DNA from: DASUPK01 sp963819715
GTDB lineage: Bacteria > Actinomycetota > Thermoleophilia > Solirubrobacterales > 70-9
Assembly: GCA_963819715.1 (NCBI GenBank)
Contig: CAWFXE010000006.1
Location: forward strand, 744,001 to 808,000
DNA length: 64,000 nt
Direction: 5' to 3'
Notes under the pieces: model-generated
Databases searched by the model: none
Told to the model about the DNA's origin: nothing
What the model saw: only the letters and a program-made list of their open reading frames with translations
Part shown: positions 17,544 through 25,641 of the stretch, in pieces
Numbering within the stretch: the stretch's first letter is position 1
Layout of the letters: each line of letters starts with the position of its first letter
Position numbers and translations under genes: made by a program

Positions 17544-18884
17544 GTGGAGGTCGCAACCGCAGACAAGCCTGCCCCGCCGACCGCGCCACTCGAGGGGCTC
17601 CCGCCCGGGCCGGACTGGTCGATGCTTCGCTCGGTGCGCACCTGGTGGCGGCGACCGCTCCAGACCCTGGAGTACTGCCAGGCACGCTACGGCGATATCT
17701 TCACCTACCGCCTCCCTTACGAGGGCAAGTGGGTCATCGTCTCCGATCCCGAGGCGATCAAGCAGGTCTTCACCGGAGACCCGAGACTGCTGCACGCCGG
17801 CGAGGCGAACATCGTCCTGCTGCCGGTCCTCGGGGAGCACTCGGTTCTGCTGCTCGACGAGCCCGCGCACATGAAGGAGCGCAAGCTGATGCTGCCGCCC
17901 TTCCACGGCAAGCGGATGCAGGCCTACGGCGACGTCATGGCGCAGGTCGCCGCGGAGGAGATCGACAGCTGGCCGGCCGACCGCCCCATGCGGATGCGCC
18001 CCCGGATGCAGGCGATGACCCTGGAGATCATTCTGCGTGCCGTCTTCGGAGTGGACGAGGGGGAGAGGCTCGCTCGCCTCCGTGATGAACTCCGCCGGAC
18101 GCTCAACATGCTCTCCCATCCGAAGCGGGCCATCTTCATGGTCCTGCTGGGCCCCGACCGGCTCCGCCGCTTCCCGCTCTTCCGGCGGCGAATGGAGCGG
18201 ATCGACCGCCTCCTCTACGAGGAGATCTCGGCCCGGCGGGGGGCGGCGGACCTCGCCGAGCGCGACGACATCCTCTCGCTGCTCCTCCAGGCCCGGCACG
18301 AGGACGGGGAGCCGATGAGCGATCGCGAATTGCGCGACGAGCTGATGACCCTGCTGGTCGCGGGTCACGAGACCACGGCGACCGGCCTCTCCTGGGCGAT
18401 CGAGCTGCTCGCCCGCCACCCCGATGAGCTCTCCCGGCTCGAGGCCGACCTGGATGCGGGCAATGACACCTACCTCGACGCGGTCATCAAGGAGACGCTG
18501 AGGCTCCGGCCCGTGATCGCCCTGGTGCTCCGCAAGCTGGTGGAGACCATGGAGATCGGTGGCCGTCTGCTGCCCGCCGGTGTCTCGGTGGCGCCCTCGA
18601 TCTACCTCGTGCATCGCAATCCCGAGATCTACCCGGAGCCCGAGCGCTTCCGGCCCGAGCGGTTCATCGAGCAGCCGGCCGGGACCTACACGTGGATCCC
18701 GTTCGGTGGCGGTGTTCGGCGCTGCCTCGGCGCATCTTTCGCGGAGTTCGAGATGTCGGTCGTCCTGCGCGAGCTCGTCGCCCGGCGGCAAGTCAGGCCC
18801 GTCGGCGATCCCGAGCACCCGGTGAGGAGCACGATCACCAACGTCCCGAGCCGGGGAGCGGAGGTGCTCGTATCGCGGCGATGA
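17544..18884 (+). CDS. Cytochrome P450
   Basis: About 446 aa. Oxygen-activation I-helix AGHETTATGL, K-helix KETLRLRP (ExxR) and heme loop FGGGVRRCLG with the Cys thiolate ligand. No signal or membrane anchor, so a soluble bacterial monooxygenase needing external ferredoxin and reductase, neither of which is nearby. An upstream ATG at 17487 is in frame but would translate through both operators; GTG at 17544 just after them is preferred. The last four bases overlap the TetR start (ATGA), indicating translational coupling and a two-gene, probably autoregulated operon. Substrate unknown. Confidence 0.9.
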   Translation: MEVATADKPAPPTAPLEGLPPGPDWSMLRSVRTWWRRPLQTLEYCQARYGDIFTYRLPYEGKWVIVSDPEAIKQVFTGDPRLLHAGEANIVLLPVLGEHSVLLLDEPAHMKERKLMLPPFHGKRMQAYGDVMAQVAAEEIDSWPADRPMRMRPRMQAMTLEIILRAVFGVDEGERLARLRDELRRTLNMLSHPKRAIFMVLLGPDRLRRFPLFRRRMERIDRLLYEEISARRGAADLAERDDILSLLLQARHEDGEPMSDRELRDELMTLLVAGHETTATGLSWAIELLARHPDELSRLEADLDAGNDTYLDAVIKETLRLRPVIALVLRKLVETMEIGGRLLPAGVSVAPSIYLVHRNPEIYPEPERFRPERFIEQPAGTYTWIPFGGGVRRCLGASFAEFEMSVVLRELVARRQVRPVGDPEHPVRSTITNVPSRGAEVLVSRR

Positions 18885-19564
18885 CCGACAGCTCGGGGTT
18901 GACGCGAAAGGAGAAACAGGCGAAGACCCGCTCGGCGCTGCTCTCCTCGGCCACCAAGCTGATCTGCCGCAAGGGGATCAGCGAGGCTTCCATCGATGAC
19001 GTCGCGGCGGACGCCGGGTACACCAAAGGCGCCTTCTACGCGAACTTCCGCAACAAGGAGGAGATGTTCCTCGTCATGCTCGACGAGGCCTATGCCGAGG
19101 AGTTGGAGCGGCTGGAGAGCCATTTGTCCGGCGCGGGTGACCGCGCCGAGGAGGTTCGCGCGTCCGCCGAGGACTTCCTCAGCTTCGTCAGGTCGGACCC
19201 CGAATGGCCGCGCCTGTACTTCGAGTTCGTCGTCTACGCCGCACGCAACCCGGAGTTCCGCGACGAGCTCGCGACTCGCAACCGCGCTATGCGCCAGCGG
19301 ATCGCCGAGGTGATCCGCAGGTGGTCCGCCGACATGTCCGCCGACTCGCCGTTCCCTTATGAGGACATCGCGACCATGCTCTTCTGTATGGCCGACGGCT
19401 TCCTCATGCAGCAGCTGATCGAGCCGCACACCGACGCGGACCTCTACGGGACCATGAACGCGACCCTGTTCAAGGGAATTGCCGCCTCCGCGCTGGGACT
19501 CGATCTCGAGGCCGAGGCGCAGGCTCAGGAGGCCAAGTCGCGCAAGGCCGGCGCCGGCCGGTAG
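18881..19564 (+). CDS. TetR-family transcriptional regulator
   Basis: 227 aa. Helix-turn-helix in the first 65 residues (ISEASIDDVAADAGYTKGAFYANFRNKEEMF), then an all-helical ligand-binding domain with residues about 80-210. ATG at 18881 overlaps the P450 stop. It is expected to bind the paired palindromes at 17500-17540 and be released by a small ligand, perhaps the P450 substrate (inference). The 3' end overlaps the convergent hydroxyacyl-CoA dehydrogenase by 40 bp. Confidence 0.88.
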   Translation: MTDSSGLTRKEKQAKTRSALLSSATKLICRKGISEASIDDVAADAGYTKGAFYANFRNKEEMFLVMLDEAYAEELERLESHLSGAGDRAEEVRASAEDFLSFVRSDPEWPRLYFEFVVYAARNPEFRDELATRNRAMRQRIAEVIRRWSADMSADSPFPYEDIATMLFCMADGFLMQQLIEPHTDADLYGTMNATLFKGIAASALGLDLEAEAQAQEAKSRKAGAGR

Positions 19565-20718
19565 GCCTCGCCACGCAGCTCGCGCAGCTCTTCGAGCACA
19601 CCGAGTGAGCGGTTCCAGCCGAGGCGCTCGCCCCACTCGAGCGGGCCGATCGGCCAGTTGTAGCCCAGTCTCATGGCCGTGTTGATGTCCTCGGACGATG
19701 CCACCTCTTCTCCCAGGGCGAAGCAGGCCTCGTTCGCGATCGTCGCGCCGAGCCGGGTGAGGACCACGGGAGCGTTCTCGCCCGCGACCTCGATGAGCTG
19801 ATCCTCGTCGAAGATCGGCCGCTCTCCCGGGAAGTCCGGATCGCGGGGGCGGTGCGGGGTGTCCGTCTCGTAGGCGTAGAAGCCGCGCCCGGTCTTTCGG
19901 CCCAGCCGGCCCGAGGTGACCATCCGCTCGTGGATCGTGGTCGGCCGCCAGCGGGGCTCGCCGAAGGACTGCTCCCAGAACGACTTCGCCACCGCGAAGT
20001 TGACGTCGATGCCGATCAGGTCCATCAGCTCGAACGGGCCCATCCGGAATCCGGCGCCGAGCCTGACGATGCGGTCGATCTCGTCATGCCCCGCGACGCC
20101 CTCGCCGAGCATTCGCAGGGACTCGAGGAAGAACGGGCGGACGCAGCGGTTGGCTACGAACCCGATGCTGTCGCGCGCGCGGATGGGGGTGCGGCCCATG
20201 CCCCGGGCAACCTCGGTGGTCAGCTCGAGGGCCGACTCGCCGCTCTCGTCTCCTGCCACCACCTCGACCAGCTGCATCAACGCCGGAGGGTTGAAGAAGT
20301 GCATGCCGACGATGCGCTCGGGCTCCGGGACCGCGGCGGCGATCGCAGTCACGGAGAGGGAGGAGGTGTTGGTCGCAAGCACCGTGCCGGGCGCGCAGAC
20401 CGCGGCGAGGCGCTCGAACAGGTTCCGCTTCAGGTCGAGGTCCTCGGGAGCCGCCTCGATCACGAGGTCGCACTCCTTGACGGCCTCGATGATCTGGTCC
20501 GTGTCGACCCGGCCCAGGGCGTCGATCGCATCCTGCTCCTTCCAGCGCCCCCGCTCCGCCCCGCGCCGCAGAGCGGCGCGAAGCTGCTCCATCCCGCGCT
20601 GAAGCGCCCGGCTGTCGAGCTCGTAGATGACGGTGCGATAGCCGCCGAGCGCGGCGATCTGCGCGATGCCCGCGCCCATCGTCCCGGCGCCGACAACCCC
20701 CACCTGCTGCGCGGTCAT
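19525..20718 (-). CDS. 3-hydroxyacyl-CoA dehydrogenase
   Basis: 397 aa. NAD-binding VGVVGAGTMGAGIAQ at residue 6, VIEAAPEDLDLK, NTSSLSVT and the catalytic HFFNPPALM; two C-terminal 3HCDH domains follow (GFVANRCVRPFFLES...; a second from about residue 300). It oxidises L-3-hydroxyacyl-CoA to 3-ketoacyl-CoA. Start overlaps the end of the cupin gene by 4 bp. Together with the upstream acyl-CoA dehydrogenase it supplies two steps of a beta-oxidation-type pathway; enoyl-CoA hydratase is not in the window. Confidence 0.9.
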   Translation of the reverse strand: MTAQQVGVVGAGTMGAGIAQIAALGGYRTVIYELDSRALQRGMEQLRAALRRGAERGRWKEQDAIDALGRVDTDQIIEAVKECDLVIEAAPEDLDLKRNLFERLAAVCAPGTVLATNTSSLSVTAIAAAVPEPERIVGMHFFNPPALMQLVEVVAGDESGESALELTTEVARGMGRTPIRARDSIGFVANRCVRPFFLESLRMLGEGVAGHDEIDRIVRLGAGFRMGPFELMDLIGIDVNFAVAKSFWEQSFGEPRWRPTTIHERMVTSGRLGRKTGRGFYAYETDTPHRPRDPDFPGERPIFDEDQLIEVAGENAPVVLTRLGATIANEACFALGEEVASSEDINTAMRLGYNWPIGPLEWGERLGWNRSLGVLEELRELRGEAYRPAPALRDLAS

Positions 20719-21218
20719 TCGAGCTCGGGGGGTCGCTCCCCCTCCCAGTAGTCGACGGCGTCCTCGAACCGGAACCGGGAAAGGATCTCGTCGTCCGTGC
20801 GGGGGCTGCCGGGCGCCTGGGAGCGGACGCCGGCCTTGTTCGAGTCCGGGTAGACGACCAGTTCCGGGGCGTTCATCTCGCTCAGCATGAGGACGCGGGC
20901 CGGCTCGGCGCCGCGGTTCATCAGCTGATGCGCCCCCTCGCGACCCCGCGCGAAGGAGACGACCTCGCCCGCCTCGAGCTCTCTCCAGCCATCGGGCGTG
21001 CGGACGCTCGGTCCTCCGGCGAGGACGATGGCCATCTCCTCGTTGGCCTCGTGCCAGTGGTACGGGCAGAGCGCCTCGCCGGGCGGGAGCTCGTAGAGAC
21101 TCGCCCCGAGGTGGCGGGCGCCGGCCTGTTGTCCGACTGCCGCCCCGAGGGACTGGAAGCCGGGTGCATCGTCACTTCCGGATACGAGCTCGGGATCGAA
21201 GACATTGACGCGCTTCAC
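20715..21218 (-). CDS. Cupin-domain protein
   Basis: 167 aa. Central cupin with metal-binding HWHEANEEMAIVLAGG and a second His in GAHQLMNRG. The C-terminus has a conserved-looking DDEILSRFRFEDAVDYWEGE tail. Overlaps both neighbours by 4 bp, so it is in the same operon as the acyl-CoA dehydrogenase and hydroxyacyl-CoA dehydrogenase. Function unknown; possibly a sugar- or acyl-sensing accessory protein. Confidence 0.8.
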   Translation of the reverse strand: MKRVNVFDPELVSGSDDAPGFQSLGAAVGQQAGARHLGASLYELPPGEALCPYHWHEANEEMAIVLAGGPSVRTPDGWRELEAGEVVSFARGREGAHQLMNRGAEPARVLMLSEMNAPELVVYPDSNKAGVRSQAPGSPRTDDEILSRFRFEDAVDYWEGERPPELE

Positions 21219-22390
21219 TGGCCGTCGGGGGAGGGCGGCGTCATCGCGTTGATCCCCGTGGCGTCCCTCCCGATGATCAGCTTGTGGATCTGGGAGGTGC
21301 CCTCATAGAGGGTGGTGACGCGGGCGTCTCGGAGGTAGCGCTCGACGGGGTAGTCGTCGACATAACCGGAGCCTCCGTGGACCTGAATGGCCGAGTTGGC
21401 ACATTCGACCGCGGCCTCAGTCGCGTAGTACTTCGCGATCGAGGTCTCGACCGTGTTGCGCTTGCCGAGGTCCTTGAGCTCGCCGGCGCGATAGACCAGT
21501 AGCCGGGCGGCATCGCGCTTCACGATCATGTCGGCGATCAGCTCCTGGACCAGCTGGAAGCTCGCGATCGGCACGCCGAACTGCTTGCGCTCCTTCGCGT
21601 ATTCGACCGAGGCGTCGACGCACCCGTCGCAGATGCCGACGCAGCCGGCGGCGACGCTGTAGCGGCCGTTGTCCAGCGAGCTCATCGCGATCTTGAAGCC
21701 GTCGCCCACCTCGCCGAGCAGGGCTTCGTCTGGGACCTCGACGTCGTCGAGGGAGATCTCGGCCGTGTCGGACGAGCGCAGCCCGAGCTTGCCGTGGATC
21801 TCCTGTGAGCCATACCCGTTCGTCGAGGTGGGGACCATGAAGCAGGCGAGACCCCGATGCTTCTTGTCGGGATCGGTCTGGGCGAAGACGAGGGCGAGCT
21901 CCGAGACGTTTCCCATCGAGATCCACATCTTGTTGCCGGAGATCGTCCAGCCGGAATCTGTCTTCTTCGCGCGCGTGCGCATGCTGGCCGGGTCGGAGCC
22001 GGCGTCGGGCTCCGTCAGCGCGAAGCAGCCGAGCGCCTCACCCGAGCAGAGCCTGGGGAGCCACTCCTTCTTCTGCTCCTCGGTGCCCCACTTCTCGATG
22101 GAGCCCGCGACGAGCGAGGTCTGCACCGAGACCACCGTCCGTGCCGAGGAGTCCGCCCGGCCGACCTGCTCCACGATCAGTGCGTAGCTCAGGTAGTCGA
22201 GCCCGCGGCCCCCGTATTCCTCGGCGACCGGGGCGCCGAGGAATCCGATCTCCCCGAGCTTGGTTGCGAGCTCACGGTCGAAGCGCGCGGCGCGGTCGTT
22301 CTCGCGGACGCGCGGTGCGATCTCCTTGTCGGCGAAATCTCGCGCGGTCTCGGAGATCAGGCGCTGCTCGTCTGTCAGCTGGAAGTCCAG
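21215..22390 (-). CDS. Acyl-CoA dehydrogenase, probable CTG start
   Basis: About 391 aa, typical length. Signatures: CFALTEPDAGSD, the WISMGN-type FAD region, and C-terminal QVHGGSGYVDDYPVERYLRDARV with the catalytic Glu in LYEGTSQIHK. Homologues begin near the residues LDFQLTDEQ. The codon at that point is CTG at 22390, just after the stop of the upstream aminotransferase; the nearest ATG in frame (22501) would put 37 atypical residues inside that upstream gene. It introduces the alpha-beta double bond into an acyl-CoA with FAD and ETF. Confidence 0.88.
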   Translation of the reverse strand: MDFQLTDEQRLISETARDFADKEIAPRVRENDRAARFDRELATKLGEIGFLGAPVAEEYGGRGLDYLSYALIVEQVGRADSSARTVVSVQTSLVAGSIEKWGTEEQKKEWLPRLCSGEALGCFALTEPDAGSDPASMRTRAKKTDSGWTISGNKMWISMGNVSELALVFAQTDPDKKHRGLACFMVPTSTNGYGSQEIHGKLGLRSSDTAEISLDDVEVPDEALLGEVGDGFKIAMSSLDNGRYSVAAGCVGICDGCVDASVEYAKERKQFGVPIASFQLVQELIADMIVKRDAARLLVYRAGELKDLGKRNTVETSIAKYYATEAAVECANSAIQVHGGSGYVDDYPVERYLRDARVTTLYEGTSQIHKLIIGRDATGINAMTPPSPDGQ

Positions 22391-22397
22391 TTCAGGT

Positions 22398-23207
22398 TCA
22401 GGTTGAGGATGAGACTGCGAGCTCCCGCTCGAGGATGGCCGCGAAGGCCCGCGCCGCCTCCTGAGTGCGCTCGCCGAGACATTCTGGCAATTCTGTCTCA
22501 TCGATGGCGGAGATCGCCTGGACCTCGCGGACCGTGGAGGCGAGGAAGGCCTCGCGGGCGCCGACCAGGTCGTCGAGCGGGAATGCCCCCTCCTCGACCT
22601 CGAGCTCGCGGATCAGCCGGTCCCGGGTGATGGAGGCCAGGATGCCGACGTCGAGGCTGGGAGTCCGAAGCGTGCCGTCGGCCGTCACCCAGAACACGGC
22701 CGAGGTCGGCGCCTCCAGGACGATCCCGTCGGGGCGGACGAGAATCGTGTCGTCGGCGCCCCGGTCGTCCGCCATCCGGATCGCCTTCATGTTCGCCGCG
22801 TAGGAGAGGGATTTCACGCCGATCAGCAGCTGCGTCGGCGAGTGGGTGACCGTGATCAGCCGGGCCCTGTCCTTCTCGGCATACGGTGGGAGGTTCTCCG
22901 TTGAGGCGAGGCGGCGCCCGCCGCGGGTTGCCACCAGCCTGAGCTGAGCGTCGTCGGTGCCGAACTCCGCCAGCAGCGCCGAGATCTCGGCCTCGAAGGC
23001 GCCGCGGTCGACCGGAAGGTCGAGCGCGGCCGCGGAGCGCTCCAGCCGGTCGAGGTGCTCCTCCAGCGCGAAGGGTCGGCCGCCGTACAGGCGGATCACC
23101 TCGAAGACGCCGTCACCGCGCAGCAAACCGTCGTCAGCGGCCGGAATCACCGCCGATTTCCGATCGGCTATTTGTCCATCGACACTGGTCAGTTCGGGCG
23201 CGGGCAT
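22398..23207 (-). CDS. Class IV aminotransferase (branched-chain aminotransferase / aminodeoxychorismate lyase type)
   Basis: 269 aa, PLP fold type IV. Features: GLLRGDGVFEVIRLYGG, the Lys in VKSLSYAANMKAIRMA, and a Glu in GIVLEAPTSAVFWV. Start ATG at 23207 (MPAPELTSVDG) fits homologues better than the upstream in-frame ATG at 23246. First gene of the operon with acyl-CoA dehydrogenase, cupin and hydroxyacyl-CoA dehydrogenase, which suggests amino-acid to acyl-CoA catabolism, though lyase activity (folate pathway) cannot be excluded. Confidence 0.8.
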   Translation of the reverse strand: MPAPELTSVDGQIADRKSAVIPAADDGLLRGDGVFEVIRLYGGRPFALEEHLDRLERSAAALDLPVDRGAFEAEISALLAEFGTDDAQLRLVATRGGRRLASTENLPPYAEKDRARLITVTHSPTQLLIGVKSLSYAANMKAIRMADDRGADDTILVRPDGIVLEAPTSAVFWVTADGTLRTPSLDVGILASITRDRLIRELEVEEGAFPLDDLVGAREAFLASTVREVQAISAIDETELPECLGERTQEAARAFAAILERELAVSSST

Positions 23208-23402
23208 GCCTGGCGAGGCTATCGGAGCCCGGACCTTTGCATGCAAGCGGAGGGACTGGCACGCGGCCGAGTTTCCGTGCGCTAAAACTAGGTAATCAGC
23301 AGCACATCGCCGTGCTCCTCGAAAGCGGGGGTACCGGTAACGGCGACGGGATGGGATGTAGTCGATTCACCAATCGCTACGCATTGTCGAGGAGGCGTCG
23401 AG

Positions 23403-24791
23403 ATGTACAGAGAACGTAGAAAGCAGCTTCGTAGGAGGAGACGTAGGACGGTGGCCGTTGTTGCAGCCGCTGTCACGGTCTTCGCGGTGGGCATTCCGAC
23501 ACTGGCGGCGGCCGATCCAGTGGGTGACCTGCTTCACAACCTGGGGCTTGGCGGCCCTGGCAATACGGGTTCGACCGGAACGACGTCGGGTGGTGGCACA
23601 GCCACGCCGGACGCCGGGACTCCGCCGGACTACACACCGCCACTGCACGGGACCAATCCGCACGGACAGGGAACCGACGCGATCGTCGATCTGACGCCGT
23701 CGGACACGAACCCGTATCCGGGCACGCCCGACAGCAGCGGCGAGCAGGTCATCGCCGGTGATTCGCGCGGCGAGCAGAGCTCGGACGGCAGCTATCACGG
23801 CACGATCACGCTGGCCCGGGTTCTCGGGGTGCCGATCCTGCAGGTGCAGACCAATCCAGGTGAGACGAAGGAAGGTCCGCTCGATGCGCTGCAGACCGGC
23901 CTCCTCAACCAGATCTGTAGCGCGAGCGGAAATCAGGTCTGCCTGACCCTCCTCAACATGCATTCGTCCTCGTCGAGCACCGGTTCCCAGAACCATTTCG
24001 AGGCGGTCGGAGCTCATATCGGCGGAGCGGCCGGCATCAATGCCGACGCGCTCACCTCGAACGGGAACATCTCGAGTGACGGCACCTGCCAGACGTCGCA
24101 TGGCGACTCGCAGGTGGTCAACGCTCAGGTCGGCAGCCAGACTGCCGGTCTTGGCGCCGACACGCTCGAGGGCTCATCGGACAGCACCGCGTGCAACAAC
24201 GGCACGCAGTCGACGACCCAGTCCTCGCACGTCCTCGGTTTCAAGGGCGTGCTGGCCGGTCTCGACATTCCGGTGACCTCGACGGCATGTGAGAACGGGA
24301 CGCCCAACTCGCAGCCCAGCCTGCTCGGGCTGTCGGGTGTGCTCTCGAGTCTCGGGGTTGCCAGTCTCGTGTGCAACGCCGATGACACCAACGGCAGCCA
24401 GACGAGCGCGCCCTACGGCGTGCGCGAGGGCCTGACTCTCGGTCTGCTCTCGAATCTGCTGCCCATCAGGGTCGCAACCGCTGGTCCGGAGAGCCACGCT
24501 GTGGCACCGCCCGGCGGCACCACCACCCCTCCCACCAACCCCGGTGGCGGCACCAAGGGTGCCGGCGGCAAGGGTGGCAACGGCGGCAACAATGGCGGTA
24601 ACGGTGGCGGCGGCAACGGTGGTGGCGGGGCCGGCAACGGCTCGGCCGCCGGCTCGGCCGCACCCGGGAATGGCCAGCTGGCCTTCACCGGTGCGGACCT
24701 GTTGGTGCTCGCAATGGTCGGAGGCGCGCTGATCCTCGGTGGACTCGCCCTGACCGCGACGGCAGGACGCCGTAATCGCCAGACGGTCTAG
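23403..24791 (+). CDS. Secreted wall-anchored protein with LAxTG sorting signal
   Basis: 462 aa. Begins with a strongly basic segment and signal peptide (RRRRRRTVAVVAAAVTVF...LAAA). The mature part is Ser/Thr/Asn/Gly-rich with paired Cys. It is followed by a Gly/Asn-rich flexible spacer (about residues 380-425) and the C-terminal signal LAFTG, hydrophobic helix, then GRRNRQTV. LAxTG is the class E sortase motif typical of high-GC Gram-positives. No sortase is encoded in this window. Ribosome-binding site GAGGAGGCG lies 5-6 nt before ATG. Function unknown; a surface structural or adhesion protein is plausible. Confidence 0.82.
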   Translation: MYRERRKQLRRRRRRTVAVVAAAVTVFAVGIPTLAAADPVGDLLHNLGLGGPGNTGSTGTTSGGGTATPDAGTPPDYTPPLHGTNPHGQGTDAIVDLTPSDTNPYPGTPDSSGEQVIAGDSRGEQSSDGSYHGTITLARVLGVPILQVQTNPGETKEGPLDALQTGLLNQICSASGNQVCLTLLNMHSSSSSTGSQNHFEAVGAHIGGAAGINADALTSNGNISSDGTCQTSHGDSQVVNAQVGSQTAGLGADTLEGSSDSTACNNGTQSTTQSSHVLGFKGVLAGLDIPVTSTACENGTPNSQPSLLGLSGVLSSLGVASLVCNADDTNGSQTSAPYGVREGLTLGLLSNLLPIRVATAGPESHAVAPPGGTTTPPTNPGGGTKGAGGKGGNGGNNGGNGGGGNGGGGAGNGSAAGSAAPGNGQLAFTGADLLVLAMVGGALILGGLALTATAGRRNRQTV

Positions 24792-24804
24792 CGGCGGTAG
24801 CGCA

Positions 24805-24832
24805 GGGGGGGACGCCGCAGGGCGTTCCCCCC
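24805..24832 (+). terminator. Putative terminator hairpin after the LAxTG gene
   Basis: GGGGGGACGCC pairs with GGCGTTCCCCCC around a short GCA loop, with one bulged T. It starts 14 nt after the stop. There is no U-tract, as is common in actinobacteria. The run of seven G at 24805-24811 is also an indel-prone site. Confidence 0.5.
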
Positions 24833-24854
24833 GGCGCCGTCGCAGCAGCACAAA

Positions 24855-24884
24855 GAAGCCGAGCGCGAAGAAGCGCTCGGCTTC
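24855..24884 (+). terminator. Perfect 12-bp hairpin, terminator-like
   Basis: GAAGCCGAGCGC-GAAGAA-GCGCTCGGCTTC: twelve perfect pairs and a 6-nt loop. It could terminate the LAxTG transcript. It also lies within the open, Lys-rich upstream extension of the next gene, so it may be partly coding. Confidence 0.6.
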
Positions 24885-25107
24885 GCCGCGTTCGGAGGCG
24901 GAACGTCGTGACGCTGCCGCAAAGCGCGCGTCCACGCGGAGCGGCGCCGCCCCTAAGAAGACGGGGACGAAAAAGAGCGGAGAGGCGCCTCGAAAGCAGA
25001 CGGCCGCGCAGGCCTCGGCGGAGCCGACGAGCTCTCGCCCGGCCCGGCTGCAGCGTCCCCGGGAGATCTGGGGGCGCCGAAGCGTTGCCGTCGGTGCTGG
25101 CCTGGTC

Positions 25108-25641
25108 GTGGTCGCGCTGATCGGTGGGCTGGTCCTACTGGTCACGGGCGGAGGAGACGACTCGGCCTCCAAGAGCCCCTCCCCGGTACAGGTCAAGCAG
25201 CTCCAGAATCAGGTCCTGAAGCGCACCGTCGTCGATTCGCGCGCAGGCATCTCGATCCGCCTGCCCAAGGACTGGGTGGACACGAAGGGAAACAACGTGA
25301 TCTCCGTGCGCAGTCATGACCGGTGCGTGGCGATGACGCTCGCGTCGCCCGATCATGCTCCGGGACCAGCCAGGCTGATCGACGATTCACTCACCGTTCT
25401 GCGGCATTCCTACCGCGGGGTGAAGGCCCAGCCGGTCTCCCACGCCGACGTGGGGGGCATTCCGACCAGGACGTACACGGTCTTCGGCCATGACGGCAAG
25501 ACCGCCGTCAGGATCCTGCTCAGCGCCGGCAAGGGTCACTCGCGCTCGTATCTGACGGAGGTCGTCCTCAGCAGCGCGTCCTGCCAAGGCGCACTGCAGC
25601 GCGCCCAGATCGTCCTAGGCTCGATTCAGTACACGAAGTAG
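25108..25641 (+). CDS. Membrane-anchored protein of unknown function (true start upstream)
   Basis: From 25108 the product is 177 aa, but this GTG lies inside the hydrophobic helix VAVGAGLVVVALIGGLVLLV. The same frame stays open back to about 24754 and encodes a Lys/Arg/Ala/Pro-rich cytoplasmic segment (for example KKTGTKKSGEAPRKQ), yet contains no ATG, GTG or TTG. Either the start is non-standard or a base error upstream hides it; GTG at 24908 in the +1 frame is a candidate. The extracytoplasmic domain contains VDSRAGISIRLPKDW and two Cys, resembling small PsbP/LpqN-like lipoprotein domains. Function not assigned. Confidence 0.6.
   Translation: MVALIGGLVLLVTGGGDDSASKSPSPVQVKQLQNQVLKRTVVDSRAGISIRLPKDWVDTKGNNVISVRSHDRCVAMTLASPDHAPGPARLIDDSLTVLRHSYRGVKAQPVSHADVGGIPTRTYTVFGHDGKTAVRILLSAGKGHSRSYLTEVVLSSASCQGALQRAQIVLGSIQYTK

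Noticed and set aside
23250..23402. Possible c-di-GMP or c-di-AMP riboswitch before the LAxTG gene
   Set aside because: A GAAA loop and GGTACCGGTAACGG looked suggestive, but the conserved cores of either riboswitch class could not be aligned.
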